Assembly (NCBI GenBank): GCA_026119935.1
Contig: JALRMH010000015.1
Coordinates: 1-64,000, forward strand
DNA length: 64,000 nucleotides
From: Endothia cerciana
Taxonomy: Eukaryota > Ascomycota > Sordariomycetes > Diaporthales > Cryphonectriaceae
Direction: 5' to 3'
The number at the start of each line of letters is the position of its first letter. The stretch's first letter is position 1. Shown piece after piece: positions 12,064-23,488 of the stretch. Made by a program: the position numbers and the translations under genes. Under the pieces are notes generated by a model, which had not been told where the DNA came from, did no database searches, and saw nothing but the letters and a program-made list of their open reading frames with translations.

Positions 12064-13645
12064 TATGCTGGGTTGGTTTGTGTATCGTGTCGATGGATTG
12101 ACAGGATGCTAAAGGGTTGCTTGTTGAGAGAGTGAACCTAGTTTGATGCTATGACATTGAGCCCAAGTCGCGTTCAGTCGCGTCGTAGGAGTTGGAAGCT
12201 CTCTGCATGAGGCTCACAAGCCCACAGCTGCAGGTGGACGCCGCCCAAAAAGAAAAATGGCTGACAAAGGGCATCTGTTCCCCTAACCCTGACACCCAGC
12301 AAAATACCCAGTCAGTCGACTCAGCCAGTTAATAACAGAAGACACCACACGCCACCCTTTTGTCGGGCTTGGGTCTTCAGAGACACTCTACATCAAGCTG
12401 GATACACTGACGGACCCGATGAGAGGTCTACCAGCCCGCCTGAAATACCGACTCTCTCGACTGGGCAGTACCAGGCCATTCAACCACGACGTTCTCAAAG
12501 ATGCTCTGTTAGATATGTCGGTGATCAATTCGACAGCTGGGCTTCAGTAGGCTCCCCTCGGAAGGTCTGCACAAGCACTACCCCGAAGACCACCTATCGT
12601 AGAGCCGGGCCACTCCTGGCAGAGGCCGCATGATCACATCTCCGCTCCGAATCCACGGGCCGGTCCCAAGTCCCGAACGAGGGCCGGCAGGTTGTGCTGA
12701 ATAGAGACCCACCCCCCGATCTTCAAATGGGGCACGAACGTATGACCGAGTCCCTACAACACCTTTTCCGTTGGCACGATGTGGATATCCCGGCATGTCC
12801 TCTCGTCTGTCTCAACGGGCAGCACTCGCCCTGGTCTCCTCGACGAGGAAGGGGGGTGCTGGACCGACGATAGCCACGCATGTTTATGCAGAAGGCGGTG
12901 CACTGCATTGGGACATGCAACATGTCTTACCTCCACGCTGTGCGATTCGTGCGTCTTTCTCGTCACCGTCGACGGGAGCTCATGCGGGCAGAGTGCACCC
13001 GTATAGGTCATCAAAAAGTGGTCAAGGCGACTAATTGCGGAGCGGACGGCTGGAGCCCGCCCCGTTCAGGCCGTTGCCAATCCTATAGTCAAACCCGCCG
13101 TGATTGGCGCGGGAATGAGATCATCGTACAGGCACCACCCTACGACAGGTCGGGCTTGCAACCTGCCGAAGTCCAAAGCGATGCCGCGGCCCTCTGGAAC
13201 CCCTCTCCAGGAGCGCTTGCCCTCTGTCCTTTGACCGGCCCACTTGGGGAAGAGGGCTCGCGGATAATTTGGATATTGGCTCGCCCAGGCGTTCGTCCCC
13301 GTGGGCAAGCGATAACGGCGACGTCGCACCCATTCTGCTCCTGGAGCGAGGGGACGTGGTATCGTCGAACACCTTGCTACCTATAAGACCTTGACTTCGT
13401 CCCTGGAGCTCAGCGCAGGAGGGAGACGTGCTGTACCATAGACACATCTATTCCTTGTACAACTCGCGCAGGGCGATTCAGTCGACAGTCGACCTACCTA
13501 CGACCCCACCTTCGCTCATATCGAAGGCCCTGTGTAGTGCCCTTCCGCTCACTTATCCTTTCTACTATACTTTATTTCTCCTAGGATAGTCGCTATTAGC
13601 CCTTCAGCATCAGACGGAGCGCCCGCACAGAACGGAACCGGCATT
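12064..13645. other. divergent intergenic region arp4 / lad1
   Basis: About 1.6 kb. Open frames on both strands at 12.6-13.4 kb (up to 168 codons) show no conserved motif and overlap each other, so I treat them as chance. A CCTATAAGACC sequence near 13379 and a CT-rich stretch at 13550-13580 lie upstream of lad1 and could be core promoter parts. Confidence 0.5.
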
Positions 13646-14806
13646 ATGGCTACCAAGGCGAACATCGGCGTCTACACCAACCCCGCTCACGACCTGTGGA
13701 TCAACCCGGCCGAGCCGACGGTGGAGAGCGTCCAGAAGGGCGCTGAGGACCTGCTACCGGGACAGGTCACGGTCGCTGTCCGGAGCACGGGAATCTGCGG
13801 GTAGGTTGGGACAGCACGAGGCTAAAGACATCAGGTTGAGACCTAGCAGTACTGATAGCTCTCTGCCCTTTACAGATCCGACATTCACTTCTGGCACGCA
13901 GGATGCATCGGGCCCATGATAGTCGGCGGGGACCATATCCTGGGGCACGAGTCGGCCGGGGACGTCATCGCAGTGCACCCGTCGGTGACGCACCTGAAGG
14001 TGGGCGACCGCGTCGCCATCGAGCCCAACGTCATCTGCGGCGAGTGTGAGCCGTGCCTCACCGGGCGGTACAACGGCTGCGAGAAGGTCGAGTTCCTCTC
14101 CACCCCGCCCGTAGCGGGCCTGTTGCGGCGCTACGTCAACCACCCTGCGGTCTGGTGCCACAAGATCGGCAACATGTCATACGAGAACGGCGCGCTGCTC
14201 GAGCCGCTCAGCGTGGCGCTCGCCGGCATCAAGAGGGCGCAGATCACGGTGGGCGACCCCGTACTGATATGCGGCGCCGGACCCATCGGCCTCGTCACGC
14301 TGGCGTGCGTCAAGGCGGCGGGCGCGTGCCCGATCGTGATAACGGACATCGACGAGGGGAGGCTCCAGTTCGCCAAGGAGTTCTGCCCTAGCGTCATCAC
14401 GCACAAGGTCGAGAGGCTGTCGGCGGAGGAGTCGGCCAAGAGGATTGTCGAGTCGTTCGGGGGGGTCGAGCCCGCGGTGGCGATCGAGTGCACCGGTGTG
14501 GAGAGTAGTATCAACGCAGCCATCTGGGCGAGTAGGTTCGGCGGGAAGGTGTTCATTATTGGGGTGGGCCGCAACGAGATCAACATCGCCTTCATGAGGG
14601 CCAGTGTGCGCGAGGTCGATATCCAGCTGCAGTACCGGTACTCCAACACGTGGCCGAGGGCCATCAGGCTGATTGAGAATGGTGTTATTGACCTGTCAAA
14701 GCTGGTCACTCACCGGTTCCCCTTGGAGGATGCACTGAAGGCGTTCAACACGGCTGCGGATCCAAAGACGGGCGCTATCAAGGTCCAGATCCAGAGCTTG
14801 GACTAG
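13646..14806 (+). CDS. lad1: L-arabinitol 4-dehydrogenase (MDR, zinc)
   Basis: Oxidises L-arabinitol to L-xylulose with NAD+ in the fungal L-arabinose catabolic pathway (cytosol). Exons 13646-13800 and 13876-14806 are joined in phase 2 within the codon for Gly52 (GICG|SDIH), giving 361 aa; known LADs are about 360-380 aa. The catalytic zinc ligands of the family are present: C51, H76 and E77 (GHE). The structural zinc Cys set is C106, C109, C112 and C120 (CGECEPCLTGRYNGC). The Rossmann motif is GAGPIGL, and a following TDID acidic residue fits NAD rather than NADP. Xylitol or sorbitol dehydrogenase are the closest alternatives, but the segment YENGALLEPLSVALAGIKRA is LAD-like. Expression is expected to depend on pentose regulators (XlnR/AraR type); I did not identify a specific site. 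Confidence 0.9.
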
Positions 14807-15575
14807 AGTGCTGGAGGGGGCTGTTGTAGGCTCTGTACATAGATTGGAATAGGCAGTGCCAACCTGCATTGCCGTCAAGCTCAAGCATCTCACTCCCATG
14901 ATGGAAATGCTGGAGGCGCCAGGTTTAGCTGTGCCAGCCATCTGCCTGCATATATGGTCTTGCTTGCACCCTCCCTCCTCAAGACGGTTGGTGTCGGAAC
15001 CTCAATGTCACAGAGTCCATGGTACCTCGGATCGAAGTGAGAGTGCAGTTGACAGGAGGTTCTGGGTGATAGATTGAAGTTCATCGCACCTGCGCGTTGA
15101 TATTTTGAAGCAGAATGGGTTGAAGACGACGACAGGTCTTTGCTGTCAGATGCAAACCGGCGAAGGAAGAGGCTTAGGTAAGTGTATACCAACCCGGCCA
15201 AGCACCGTTCAGGGAAACAAAAAGCCGAGGCATTGGCCGGGTCGGGCGACAACAAGCCTAGGAACTTCATGGGCTGGCAGGCCGTGGCGCTTTCTGGGTT
15301 TTTGCCGTTCACGCCATCCATCTATCTCCCCGGATCGCCATTTCATTCTTCCTTACGACTCTTTCAATGCCCCTCCCCTAGATAATCTGTCCTGTCGTGT
15401 TTCCAGCGGCTGACGAGCCAACGGCATTGTTCGTGTCGTTCCAGCATACCGAGCGTCGCTACAGCCTCGATCATCCCACCCGCTGGGCTCCAGCCTTCGC
15501 CGCCGACGTGTTGCAGTCTTTTGAGGAAGGCAACGGGTACTGCGAGCGCTGTCTCCTTTGAGCCATCCGCACATT
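14807..15575. other. intergenic, lad1 3' / pex13 5'
   Basis: About 770 bp between two co-oriented genes. Nothing beyond the expected 3' UTR of lad1 and the 5' region of pex13 is recognisable. Confidence 0.5.
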
Positions 15576-16989
15576 ATGGCATCCCCGCCAAAGCCCTGGG
15601 AGCGTCCAGGCGCGACAGGTACAGCAACAGGTATGTTATGTTCACGATCCAAGACTTTGCGATCTCAACAGTTGACACAAGGCCCAGCCACGACGTCAAC
15701 CGCGTCCGCCGCAACACCATCTGCAACAGCATCGGCCGCCTCCCCAGCGATACCACCGCGACCCGAGTCTTTGTCCACCTCAGTCAACCAGAACGCCGCG
15801 GCATACAGCAGACTAGGCGCGCCAGGCTATAGCTCCTATGGCACCGCATACCCGTCCACATATTCTTCCTACTCCCCATACGGCTCAACATACGGTAGCT
15901 ATGGCGGCTACGGAGGCCTCGGCGGTGGCATGTATGGCGGCTACGGCGGATATCGACCGATGGGGGGCTACGGAGGTGGAATGTACGGTGGTGGTGTGGG
16001 CGGCATGCCTGGAGACCCAAACAACCCGGAAAGCCTGACGAACAGGGTGAACCAGGGCACGCAGGCGACGTTCCAGGTCTTGGAGGGGATCGTGGGCGCG
16101 TTTGGCGGGTTTGCGCAGATGCTGGAGAGTACTTATATGACGACGCATTCGAGTTTCTATGGTGCGTTGCTTCCCTCATGCATCCTCAGAAGTGACGGTC
16201 CGATGCTGACATTCTGATACAGCCGTGGTAGCAGTGGCAGAACAGTTTGGGAACTTGCGCGATACCCTTGGCCATGTTCTGGGTATCTATACGATAATGC
16301 GGTGGATGAGGACGCTCATCGCAAAGATCACGGGTCGACCACCCCCCGCCGACGCCATGGCGCTCACGCCGGCCTCGTTCGCGAGATTCGAGGGCCGACA
16401 CGCAGAAGGCCCCCCCGGGTCCACACCGGCGAAACCGAGCCGAAAGCCACTCATCTTTTTCCTCCTGTTCGCATTCGGGCTGCCGTATCTCATGGCTAAG
16501 ATGGTTCGGTCCATGGCCGCATCACACGAGGAGGAGGAACGGAGGAGGCAACTCCAGGCACAAACTATCGACCCATCGAAACTCGAATTCTGCCGCGTGC
16601 TATGGGACTTCTCACCCGAGTCCCGCGGCGATGCTGTGGTCAATGGTGTCGACCTGGAGGTAAAGAAGGGAGACCTCGTGGCTGTGCTGAGCAAGACGGA
16701 TCCGCTGGGCAACCCGAGTGACTGGTGGAGGTGTCGTGCGAGGGACGGCCGGATGGGATACCTGCCGTCCACGTTTTTGGAGATTGCAAGGAAGCCAGTG
16801 GCTGCGATCAAGGCCACGGCGTCGGTCGACAGCAGCAGGGCGAATTCCCTGACGAGCAGCATCGCCAGCGCCGTCCAGAAGGAGGCCGAGCCGGAGAAGG
16901 TGCCCATCCCGGTCGGGAAACCCATCCCGGTCGGGAAACCCGGTGATATCAGTGCTGAGAGCTTTCAAAAGTCTCAGTTCTACAGCTAA
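15576..16989 (+). CDS. pex13: peroxisomal membrane protein PEX13 (SH3)
   Basis: Docking component of the peroxisomal matrix-protein import machinery; with PEX14 it receives cargo-loaded PEX5/PEX7. Exons 15576-15630, 15688-16161 and 16223-16989 give 431 aa. The N-terminus MASPPKPWERPGA is typical of fungal PEX13. It is followed by a Gly/Tyr-rich segment (about residues 65-115), a conserved region (NRVNQGTQATFQVLEGIVGA) and a membrane segment near residue 250 (KPLIFFLLFAFGLPYLMAKM). The C-terminal SH3 domain spans about residues 298-365 (RVLWDFSPES, then SDWWRCRARDGRMGYLPSTF). After the SH3 there is a perfect 18-nt tandem duplication (16903-16938) coding PIPVGK twice. Intron 1 is 57 nt, a multiple of three, and has no in-frame stop. 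Confidence 0.94.
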
Positions 16990-17802
16990 TGGAAGGTCCT
17001 GGATTGTCTTCTTTTGTTCTTGCTACTTTTTTCCTTTCTTCCTCTTTCATGAAAATGGGGGGCATGGATGGAATGTATTCAGGGAGATTTCTTCCAGCGG
17101 ATCAAAAGCTTGGAGTTGGGTGTTCAGGAACCACACCGAATGCAGGCAGTTTACCAGGACAATGGAATTGTTTAAGCTGCTCTGCTCCTTAGTCCTTCGT
17201 CATGTTGATCTACAGTGTCGTGTGTCCCGAATTACCAGTAGAGACCGCTCCTGTTGTCCTGTTGTGGACACACTCTTGAGAAGCCCTTGCCCACTTCGTC
17301 TATCTCTCGTACGATGTGGCTTCTTTCAGAGACTCCCGGTAAACCATGGCCCTACCATAGTACATTGACTCAGAGCGAAGCCAGGCTCCTAGAGGATCCG
17401 AGGCAGTGCTTACCTAGGTTCACTTGTGCAGAGAACAGAGTCACTGCAGGACCCCTCGCAAGGTTGAAGTGCAACATGGCCCGTGCGTTGAAGCCACACC
17501 CTGCCGGCGAAGCCACAGGCGATGACGTTGTGGTCAGCCCGCGTCATAATCCCTGTCCAGCCTTGCTCGAGCTGGAGCAACAGCTCCAGCTCCGGCGACA
17601 ACTGGCCACCTCACTCAACTTCCTCTCTTCTTCCCTCCCTCCAGACTGCCTGGGCATTCACATTCCGTCGATTTCTTCTTAAGTACTCGACATCTCACCT
17701 CACCGTTCTCTCGGTTCTTTCTGCATTGCAATTCTGTCCTCGACGACAACCTCACAACACCCACACCGCCCAGAACAAGAACCCACTTGAAGCTCTCTCA
17801 AG
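16990..17802. other. intergenic, pex13 3' / BAP31-like 5'
   Basis: About 810 bp. The right end (17690-17800) is CT-rich and C/A-rich, as is common in fungal 5' leaders. No gene seen. Confidence 0.5.
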
Positions 17803-18714
17803 ATGACTCTCTACTACAGCTTGGTAGGAACAACCTCTACGTCAATCGCGGGGCTCGTCTTCTTGCTGACGATGCTCGATCACAGGTCTTCCTCCTCCTC
17901 ATGGCAGAGATGGCTCTGTTCATGCTCCTCATTGTCCCTCTCCCTTTCACCGTCAAGAGGAAGATGTTCACGTAAATACGACCCCGCTCTAGCCCATACC
18001 ACCCTGTGTTTGCCGACTTGGCTAATGTTTGACCACCCTACAGCTTCATCTCCGAGAACCCCGTAGTTGCGAAGCTCCAGTACGGTATGAAGATCACCTT
18101 CATCTTCATCCTGATCCTGTTCATCGACAGCGTCAACCGGGTCTACCGGGTCCAGATTGAGCTCTCCCAGGCTTCTGAAGGCAATAATGCCGCGTATGTG
18201 TTTTCCATTCCTTACTTTCGATGCTCGCCCCCTCCGCCCCTACCAGCTCGTCACTCCGCAGGCCAGGCACGGACCAGCAGAAGACCAGGAACGTGTTTTG
18301 TACAACGTTAGCCAGCTAGCTAACCCATCCGTTCCCATCAGCAGGCAGATCATGGGTCACGAGCGCCTAGAGGTGCAGGCTAGGAAGTTCTACTCCCAGC
18401 GCAACATGTACCTGTGTGGCTTCACACTGTTCCTCTCCCTTATCTTGAACCGCACCTACATCATGATCCTCGAGGTCCTCCGCCTCGAGGAGCGCGTCAA
18501 GCAGTACGAGGGCACCGACAAGAACACCAAGCAGGCCGAGAAGCTCGCGGCCGCGGGTGAGCCCGGTGAGATCGCCCGCCTGCGCAAAGAGCTTGCGAGG
18601 AAGGATCAGGACATCGAGACCCTGAAGAAGCAGGCCAGCGGCCTGCACAAGGAGTACAACGACCTGACCGAGAAGGTCGCCCAGCAGGATGGCACGCCCA
18701 AGAAGGACAGGTAA
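17803..18714 (+). CDS. BAP31/YET-family ER transmembrane protein
   Basis: Endoplasmic reticulum membrane protein of the B-cell receptor-associated protein 31 family (yeast Yet1/Yet3), thought to act in ER sorting and quality control. Four exons: 17803-17823 (only seven codons, MTLYYSL), 17886-17971, 18044-18193 and 18342-18714, giving 209 aa. Three membrane segments are visible: FLLLMAEMALFMLLIVPLP, MKITFIFILILFIDSV and MYLCGFTLFLSLILNRTYIM. A cytosolic coiled coil follows (about residues 125-195), ending in a Lys-rich tail (KKDR), which resembles a dilysine-type ER-retrieval tail but not at the strict positions. The last intron ends in CAGCAG, so two acceptors three nt apart are possible (18342 or 18345), with or without one Arg. 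The start is fixed by the conserved N-terminus. Confidence 0.92.
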
Positions 18715-20046
18715 ATCCTTGGCAGATGTGCCCCCTACCAGTACGCTGGCAATAGCCTTGTTGGGACTGGCGGCGGGCAGGAGTGGTGCCAGCCTATCGA
18801 AATTAAGAAGCCAAAATGGCAAGAGTTGCACGTGAGGCAATGCGTGCTGCGGATGGTTGTGGAGGCGTTAAGGGCAGTTCAGAGATTGGTCGGGTTCTAT
18901 GAGGCATGGGGCGTCTTGCATCATGTGGTTGTGTATGATTAGCAGGAAAAACGAGGGCGTGGGTCGCATTCAGATTTCATCTTAACCTGAGCAATACACT
19001 GAATTCGTCGAGCACTGCTACCTTGTCCAGTCAACCCCATACCCGTCTGCTGTATCAAGAGGATTGCTTCTCCAACTTTGCCGACTTACCTGATATAAAT
19101 ATCCCATCTTCACAAAGTATGTCAACCGTGCCCTGCAACCCGCAAGGACAAAAGACATGATGTGATGCCCATACCACCACACATATTGCATCATGCCCAA
19201 GATGTATCCTTAAATGATAGGAACAGGGCTTGCTTGATTCTTGCGTGTGGCGGGAAGAATCTTGTTAACGAAATACAGACTTTTAGTATTCCACGGCCCT
19301 TGTTCCCCGTAAGCTTGGACACAAACCCACGACCAATAACTCCTAGGTCAGTTCTCCACCTCACAGAAAGAACATTCCCTCGGAACCCAACGCCTCAGCC
19401 GCAAACTTAGGTGAGGGTCGACCATGAAGCGTCTACAGGTTTCTCAAATGCAGAGTACACACATATCTTGATCATTGATGGCTGTCACGCGCCCTACTTC
19501 GTCGCTGCATATGCATGTGCGAACTAACATAGCGTGACAAATACAGAACACCCAGGTACAGCCGACCTAGCACTTTGGAAAAGAACAGCCTCGGAGTGGC
19601 GATGAGAGGAGCGGCAAACGCTGGCCATCTTCCTGTGTTCAAGAACATCAAGGATCACGCCGAATTTGGGCGCAGACTTTAGTCAGACTGACTATTTGTA
19701 AACATCCCACATTGAGGCCGCTTCCAGGTCCGACGATGGGGAAAGTGGTGTATGAAACCCAACCAGTGGTCTTTTATACTCCTAGTACCTGTCCATGCTA
19801 CCTCTATAGGCTACTAAATATCAAAGACCCTTGCCATAACTCCAAGCGCCTGAAAATGCTAATATCCACTTCCACAAAGGAAAGGCTCCGCATAGTTCTC
19901 AAATGACCAAGGACAAGGGCCAGCTTTTCCCCCTTCTCGAGCGACCTCACAACGCTGTTCAGTGCTTCCAAACTAAATTCGCAAAATCAGATACTGATAC
20001 GTCAGAGCGATCGTACTCTTCCGTCAAAGTCCTTCCTCCTAGGATT
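18715..20046. other. convergent spacer
   Basis: About 1.3 kb between the BAP31-like gene (+) and the Cys-rich secreted protein gene (-). The sequence is moderately AT-rich with only short open frames. No gene or RNA recognised. Confidence 0.5.
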
Positions 20047-20625
20047 CTAAGAAGACTTCGACTTGGCCTTCTCATCCTTGGCAGCCTGCCTCATGCACTT
20101 CCCGTCGGTCTGGTATTTCTTGCAGTTGGCATCCCAGCACTTCTGCTTAGCCGCCGCGTCGCCGTTTGAGAACGCGGTGCAGGCGTCCTCGCAGCTCTTG
20201 TAACACTTGGCATTCCAGTTGCGCATGATCGCGAGGGAGGCGGAGTCCAGGCCCTTCCAGAAGGTCGTATCAACAGTAGCAGCAGTGGTAGAGCTATCGG
20301 ATGCCGGAGAGCGCGAGGACTTGGTCTTCGCGTTCTTGGCCGCCTGGCGCATACATTGTCCATCGGACTGGTACTTCTTGCAGTTGGCTTCCCAGCACTT
20401 CGTCTTGGCTGCGGCATCCCCGTTCGCAAACGCCGTGCAGGCATCTTCGCACTTCTTGTAGCACTTGGCGTTCCAGTTTCGCATAATGGCGATGGAGGCT
20501 GAATCCAGACCTTTCCAGAAGGTCGTGTCGACTGCGGCAGCGGCGGCAGAGCCGTCGGAGGTCGGGGCCGCAGACCCGACGGACGCAGCCAGGAGGAGGG
20601 CGTTGATGAAAGATTGGAAACGCAT
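20047..20625 (-). CDS. small secreted protein with two tandem Cys-rich repeats
   Basis: Single-exon gene of 192 aa, family not recognised. Residues 1 to about 19 form a signal peptide (MRFQSFINALLLAASVGSAA). The mature part is two near-identical 72-residue repeats that both start VDTTFWKGLDSAS. They differ at about 10 of 72 positions by my count. Each repeat has six cysteines spaced CX3CX3CX13CX4CX8C inside an alanine/lysine-rich, probably helical segment. Short Ser/Thr-rich linkers follow each repeat. Size, secretion signal, even number of cysteines and location in a gene-poor accessory stretch fit a candidate effector or extracellular helical-bundle protein. That is inference only. A TATATATA sequence near 20870 on the minus strand is a possible TATA box about 245 bp upstream of the ATG. 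The spacing does not fit the eight-Cys CFEM pattern or hydrophobins. Confidence 0.85.
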   Translation of the reverse strand: MRFQSFINALLLAASVGSAAPTSDGSAAAAAVDTTFWKGLDSASIAIMRNWNAKCYKKCEDACTAFANGDAAAKTKCWEANCKKYQSDGQCMRQAAKNAKTKSSRSPASDSSTTAATVDTTFWKGLDSASLAIMRNWNAKCYKSCEDACTAFSNGDAAAKQKCWDANCKKYQTDGKCMRQAAKDEKAKSKSS

Positions 20626-22464
20626 CTTGAGGACTTGGCGAGGTGGCTGACTCGTTTGGAAAGATGGGAAGGTATCGGTGCGAAAGGTGGCCTGGTGTAA
20701 TGTTGATGGCTTGAATCACTATGGTGGTTTCGGGGACGTTTGATGTTCTTGAAGGGCTATTGGAGGTCCTTCAAAGGCTGTTGATGTTGTTGAAGGGCGT
20801 TGGTTGTTTTGAATGCTGATGATGTTCTGAACTGGAAGACTTAGGGACATCTTTGAGCCATATATATAGTCGAGCTTCAACAGGTCATGTTCATACACCG
20901 CGGTTGTGTAGGTGTTGACCCAGCTCGTTATGCTCACGAACCCTTTGTGGGGTGAGGTGAGAGTATGTTGATCTGAGTAGGCTGACCGTCACAGATGAGA
21001 ATCTGTAAGGTGATTCGATACCCACATAATCTTACATGAACCACTGCCTCAACCCAGATGATCCCTCAGGACTGGTATGCGACCCTTGGTCAAGATCTCG
21101 CGGTAGATCGAGAAGGATCATACTCTCAACCCTATAGCCCTGAAGTGCCGGACAAAGTAAATGTTGCAATGTGGAGGTATGGTAAGCCTTTCAGCCGCAG
21201 CGAGGCCGCTGGAGTGTATTACGCATGTTTCCACTATGTATGTAGATAGTTTTGCCAGCCATTTGCAAGAACCTCAGCCTCGCGCCCCTCTCATCCAGAG
21301 TCGCGAAATTGATAGCATCAGGTACAACCCCGCCGACAACTACCTAGATAGAAGCCGACGAGAAGTCCCGGTGGATTTTGCGCCTTTTCCTGGGTAAGGT
21401 AGCATACTGTACTCGACCCACCGAATTCCTTCAAGTGACAATTCTACGGATGGATCGGTGGCGTCAAACGTAGCAGTTGTCGTGGACCTGTTGTTCTTTT
21501 TTTTCTTCTTTCTCTTTCCCCTCTCTTTCTTTCTGTGAGATTTGTGAAACCATCGACCAGTGTAACCTGACCTTTCGATCCCACCATGCATTGCTGTAGT
21601 CAGTCAGCCGTTGGAGGATGCTTTCTGGGTTCTTTGTCGTGCCGTTACATTGCTACGCCGCGGCTGCTGGTGGAGTATAATCCTTCAGGTCTTGGTGGAG
21701 TTCGTGTGGAAAACCTTATGGCCGTCAATAGGCCAGGGATCCACTCAAGCTGAGAGCTCACAGCGGCCTGAACCGAGTGACCGGGCTCTCACAAAAGATT
21801 ACTGTTGCAATATCTGGTGGAGACGCCAAGGTGAGAGGAGCTGTTCGGTTGCCCGTTTCGTGAGGATCTCTGCGGCGTCGCTGCCAGTGGGTCGTGATAA
21901 GCGTGACGCTATTTCCAGAGCATGCTGTTTATGACAGGAAATATTGGTCTCGGCAGACATGGCTGACGGACACTCAGAAGTCTGGGCCTGGGGGCGACCG
22001 TACTGTTGCTATTTGCATCTAAGAAACCTTCCTGCTCCGACGCAAGTGTTTCGTGACGGTGGGTGACTATCTTCTCAGAATCGCCCCCACTTTTGCTGAG
22101 AATTCCAGGAATGACGGCCTACCAATACGACAGCTTGATGACTAGTAGGGTCGAAGGCGATGAAGGAAGCGAACATTGCGTAGTGCTACAGCAGATTGAT
22201 TCTTTGCCGCCGACTTACTGGCTAGGGGCTGCGCAGGCTGAAACTGTTCATGGTTCAGGTGTGGCAAACCAGTTGCCTTCACAGCCTTGCTCAGTGGTAT
22301 AAATAATATGTAGGCAGAATCGCCCTCACCAACATTAGCAGTTCACCTCGTCCCCAACAGCATCCTATCAAACTCCCTTCTCAGTATAAACCATACACAG
22401 CAAACCTTCACATTCTTCAGCATAATTCCAACGTTATATCAGATCAAATACAGGCACTGTCAAT
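20626..22464. other. divergent spacer, Cys-rich gene / pseudokinase
   Basis: About 1.8 kb without a supported gene. Candidate core promoter elements at its two ends: TATATATA around 20870 (for the minus-strand gene) and TATAAATA at 22298-22305 (for the plus-strand pseudokinase, about 160 bp before its ATG). A pyrimidine-rich T/C tract lies near 21490-21535. Confidence 0.5.
22298..22305 (+). promoter_or_regulatory. candidate TATA box of the pseudokinase gene
   Basis: TATAAATA lies about 160 bp upstream of the start codon at 22465, followed by an A/C-rich leader. Placement suits a core promoter with a normal fungal 5' UTR. No transcript data support it. Confidence 0.4.
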
Positions 22465-23330
22465 ATGGAAAACACCTTAGGAACATTCGGCTGGACCCTG
22501 AGGGAAGGAAAATTAAGAGATGGGCGGTATGGAGCGGTCTTTATGGCGATGAAGGACACGGGAGAGCTCATGACCGCTGAGCAACTGGACGGCCCTGGTG
22601 AGGTAGACTCACAGGAGGATTTGGCGTCCCAGATAAACAAGAAGCTGCTGAAACTAGGTGGACCAAACGTCGTCTCATGCCTGGGCTGCCAGCCAAAAGC
22701 AGGACACACTTACATCCTGTCAGAATGGCTGGCAGGCGGTACCCTGCGAGATTTTGTTCGGGAGAACGGCGTGGTTCCCCTGCCTCTCGCGCGGAGGATC
22801 CTTCGCCAGATAGTGCTCGGCCTGGGGCAGCTACAGGAGCAGGGTTTCGCCACGGTCTTCCTGGACCCGAGATACATACTGGTGGACCACAATGGAGTTG
22901 CCAAGATCGAGGCACCGCCTCTCGACGTGGCTGTTGGCGGGCAGACACCACCGCCACCTGCCGTCCTCACGCTCCCCGAAGTCATCAATGGCGAGCGGGA
23001 CATGCGCAAGGCTGACGTCTGGCTGCTCGGAGTTGTAGCAGTCGAGCTCTTATCGGGTGGCCACAACATCGACGCCAGCTCGGCCAGCCACATCGCAACA
23101 CAGATCAGGCAACACGAGGGGCCATCAGCCTGGGAGTTCTTCGTGCCGCAGAACTTGGCAGACAAACTTGATGAGCAGGCGCGGGATTACCTTCGCCGGT
23201 GCTTCAGCATGTAAGTGTACAAGGGAGTCACCAAACTGCCGGGTTTTCTAACATCCTTTGCAGGGATATCAACCAGCGACCAAGCTTTTCCAATATACTA
23301 GACCATCCCTTCCTCGAAGATACAGAATAA
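22465..23330 (+). CDS. stand-alone pseudokinase (STE11/MAPKKK-like fold, catalytic residues lost)
   Basis: Two exons (22465-23210, 23264-23330; GTAAGT donor, phase 2) encode 270 aa, essentially one protein kinase domain. The fold is recognisable throughout: a glycine-loop-like GRYGAVFMAMKDTGELM, the hinge YILSEWLAGGTLRDFV, an F-helix-like ADVWLLGVVAVELLSGG, and a C-terminal NQRPSFSNILDHPFLED. The catalytic machinery is missing. The AVKQ-type lysine position reads MTAEQ, the HRD loop reads VFLDPRYILVDHNG, and DFG is replaced in KIEAPP. It is therefore predicted to be inactive as a phosphotransferase and to act, if at all, as a scaffold or allosteric partner. The open frame and canonical intron argue against simple decay. 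It is convergent with the DUF1479 gene, 158 bp between stops. Partner and pathway are unknown. Confidence 0.82.
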
Positions 23331-23488
23331 AAGAGAACGGAAGCACCTCGAGAACGAGGCACTACAAATTAGTGCAAGGGAAATTGCTAGTCAAGTCGCG
23401 ACTATATTAGGGTCGTGGGGGTTATCCCAATGTTAACATGGTTCTTATTGTAGATTCCTCTTCAAGTAGGATCATCGTCATTCACAAT

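Noticed and set aside
12880..13386. 168-codon plus-strand open frame between arp4 and lad1
   Set aside because: Overlapping frames of similar length on the other strand, no motif, and a position in a divergent promoter region.
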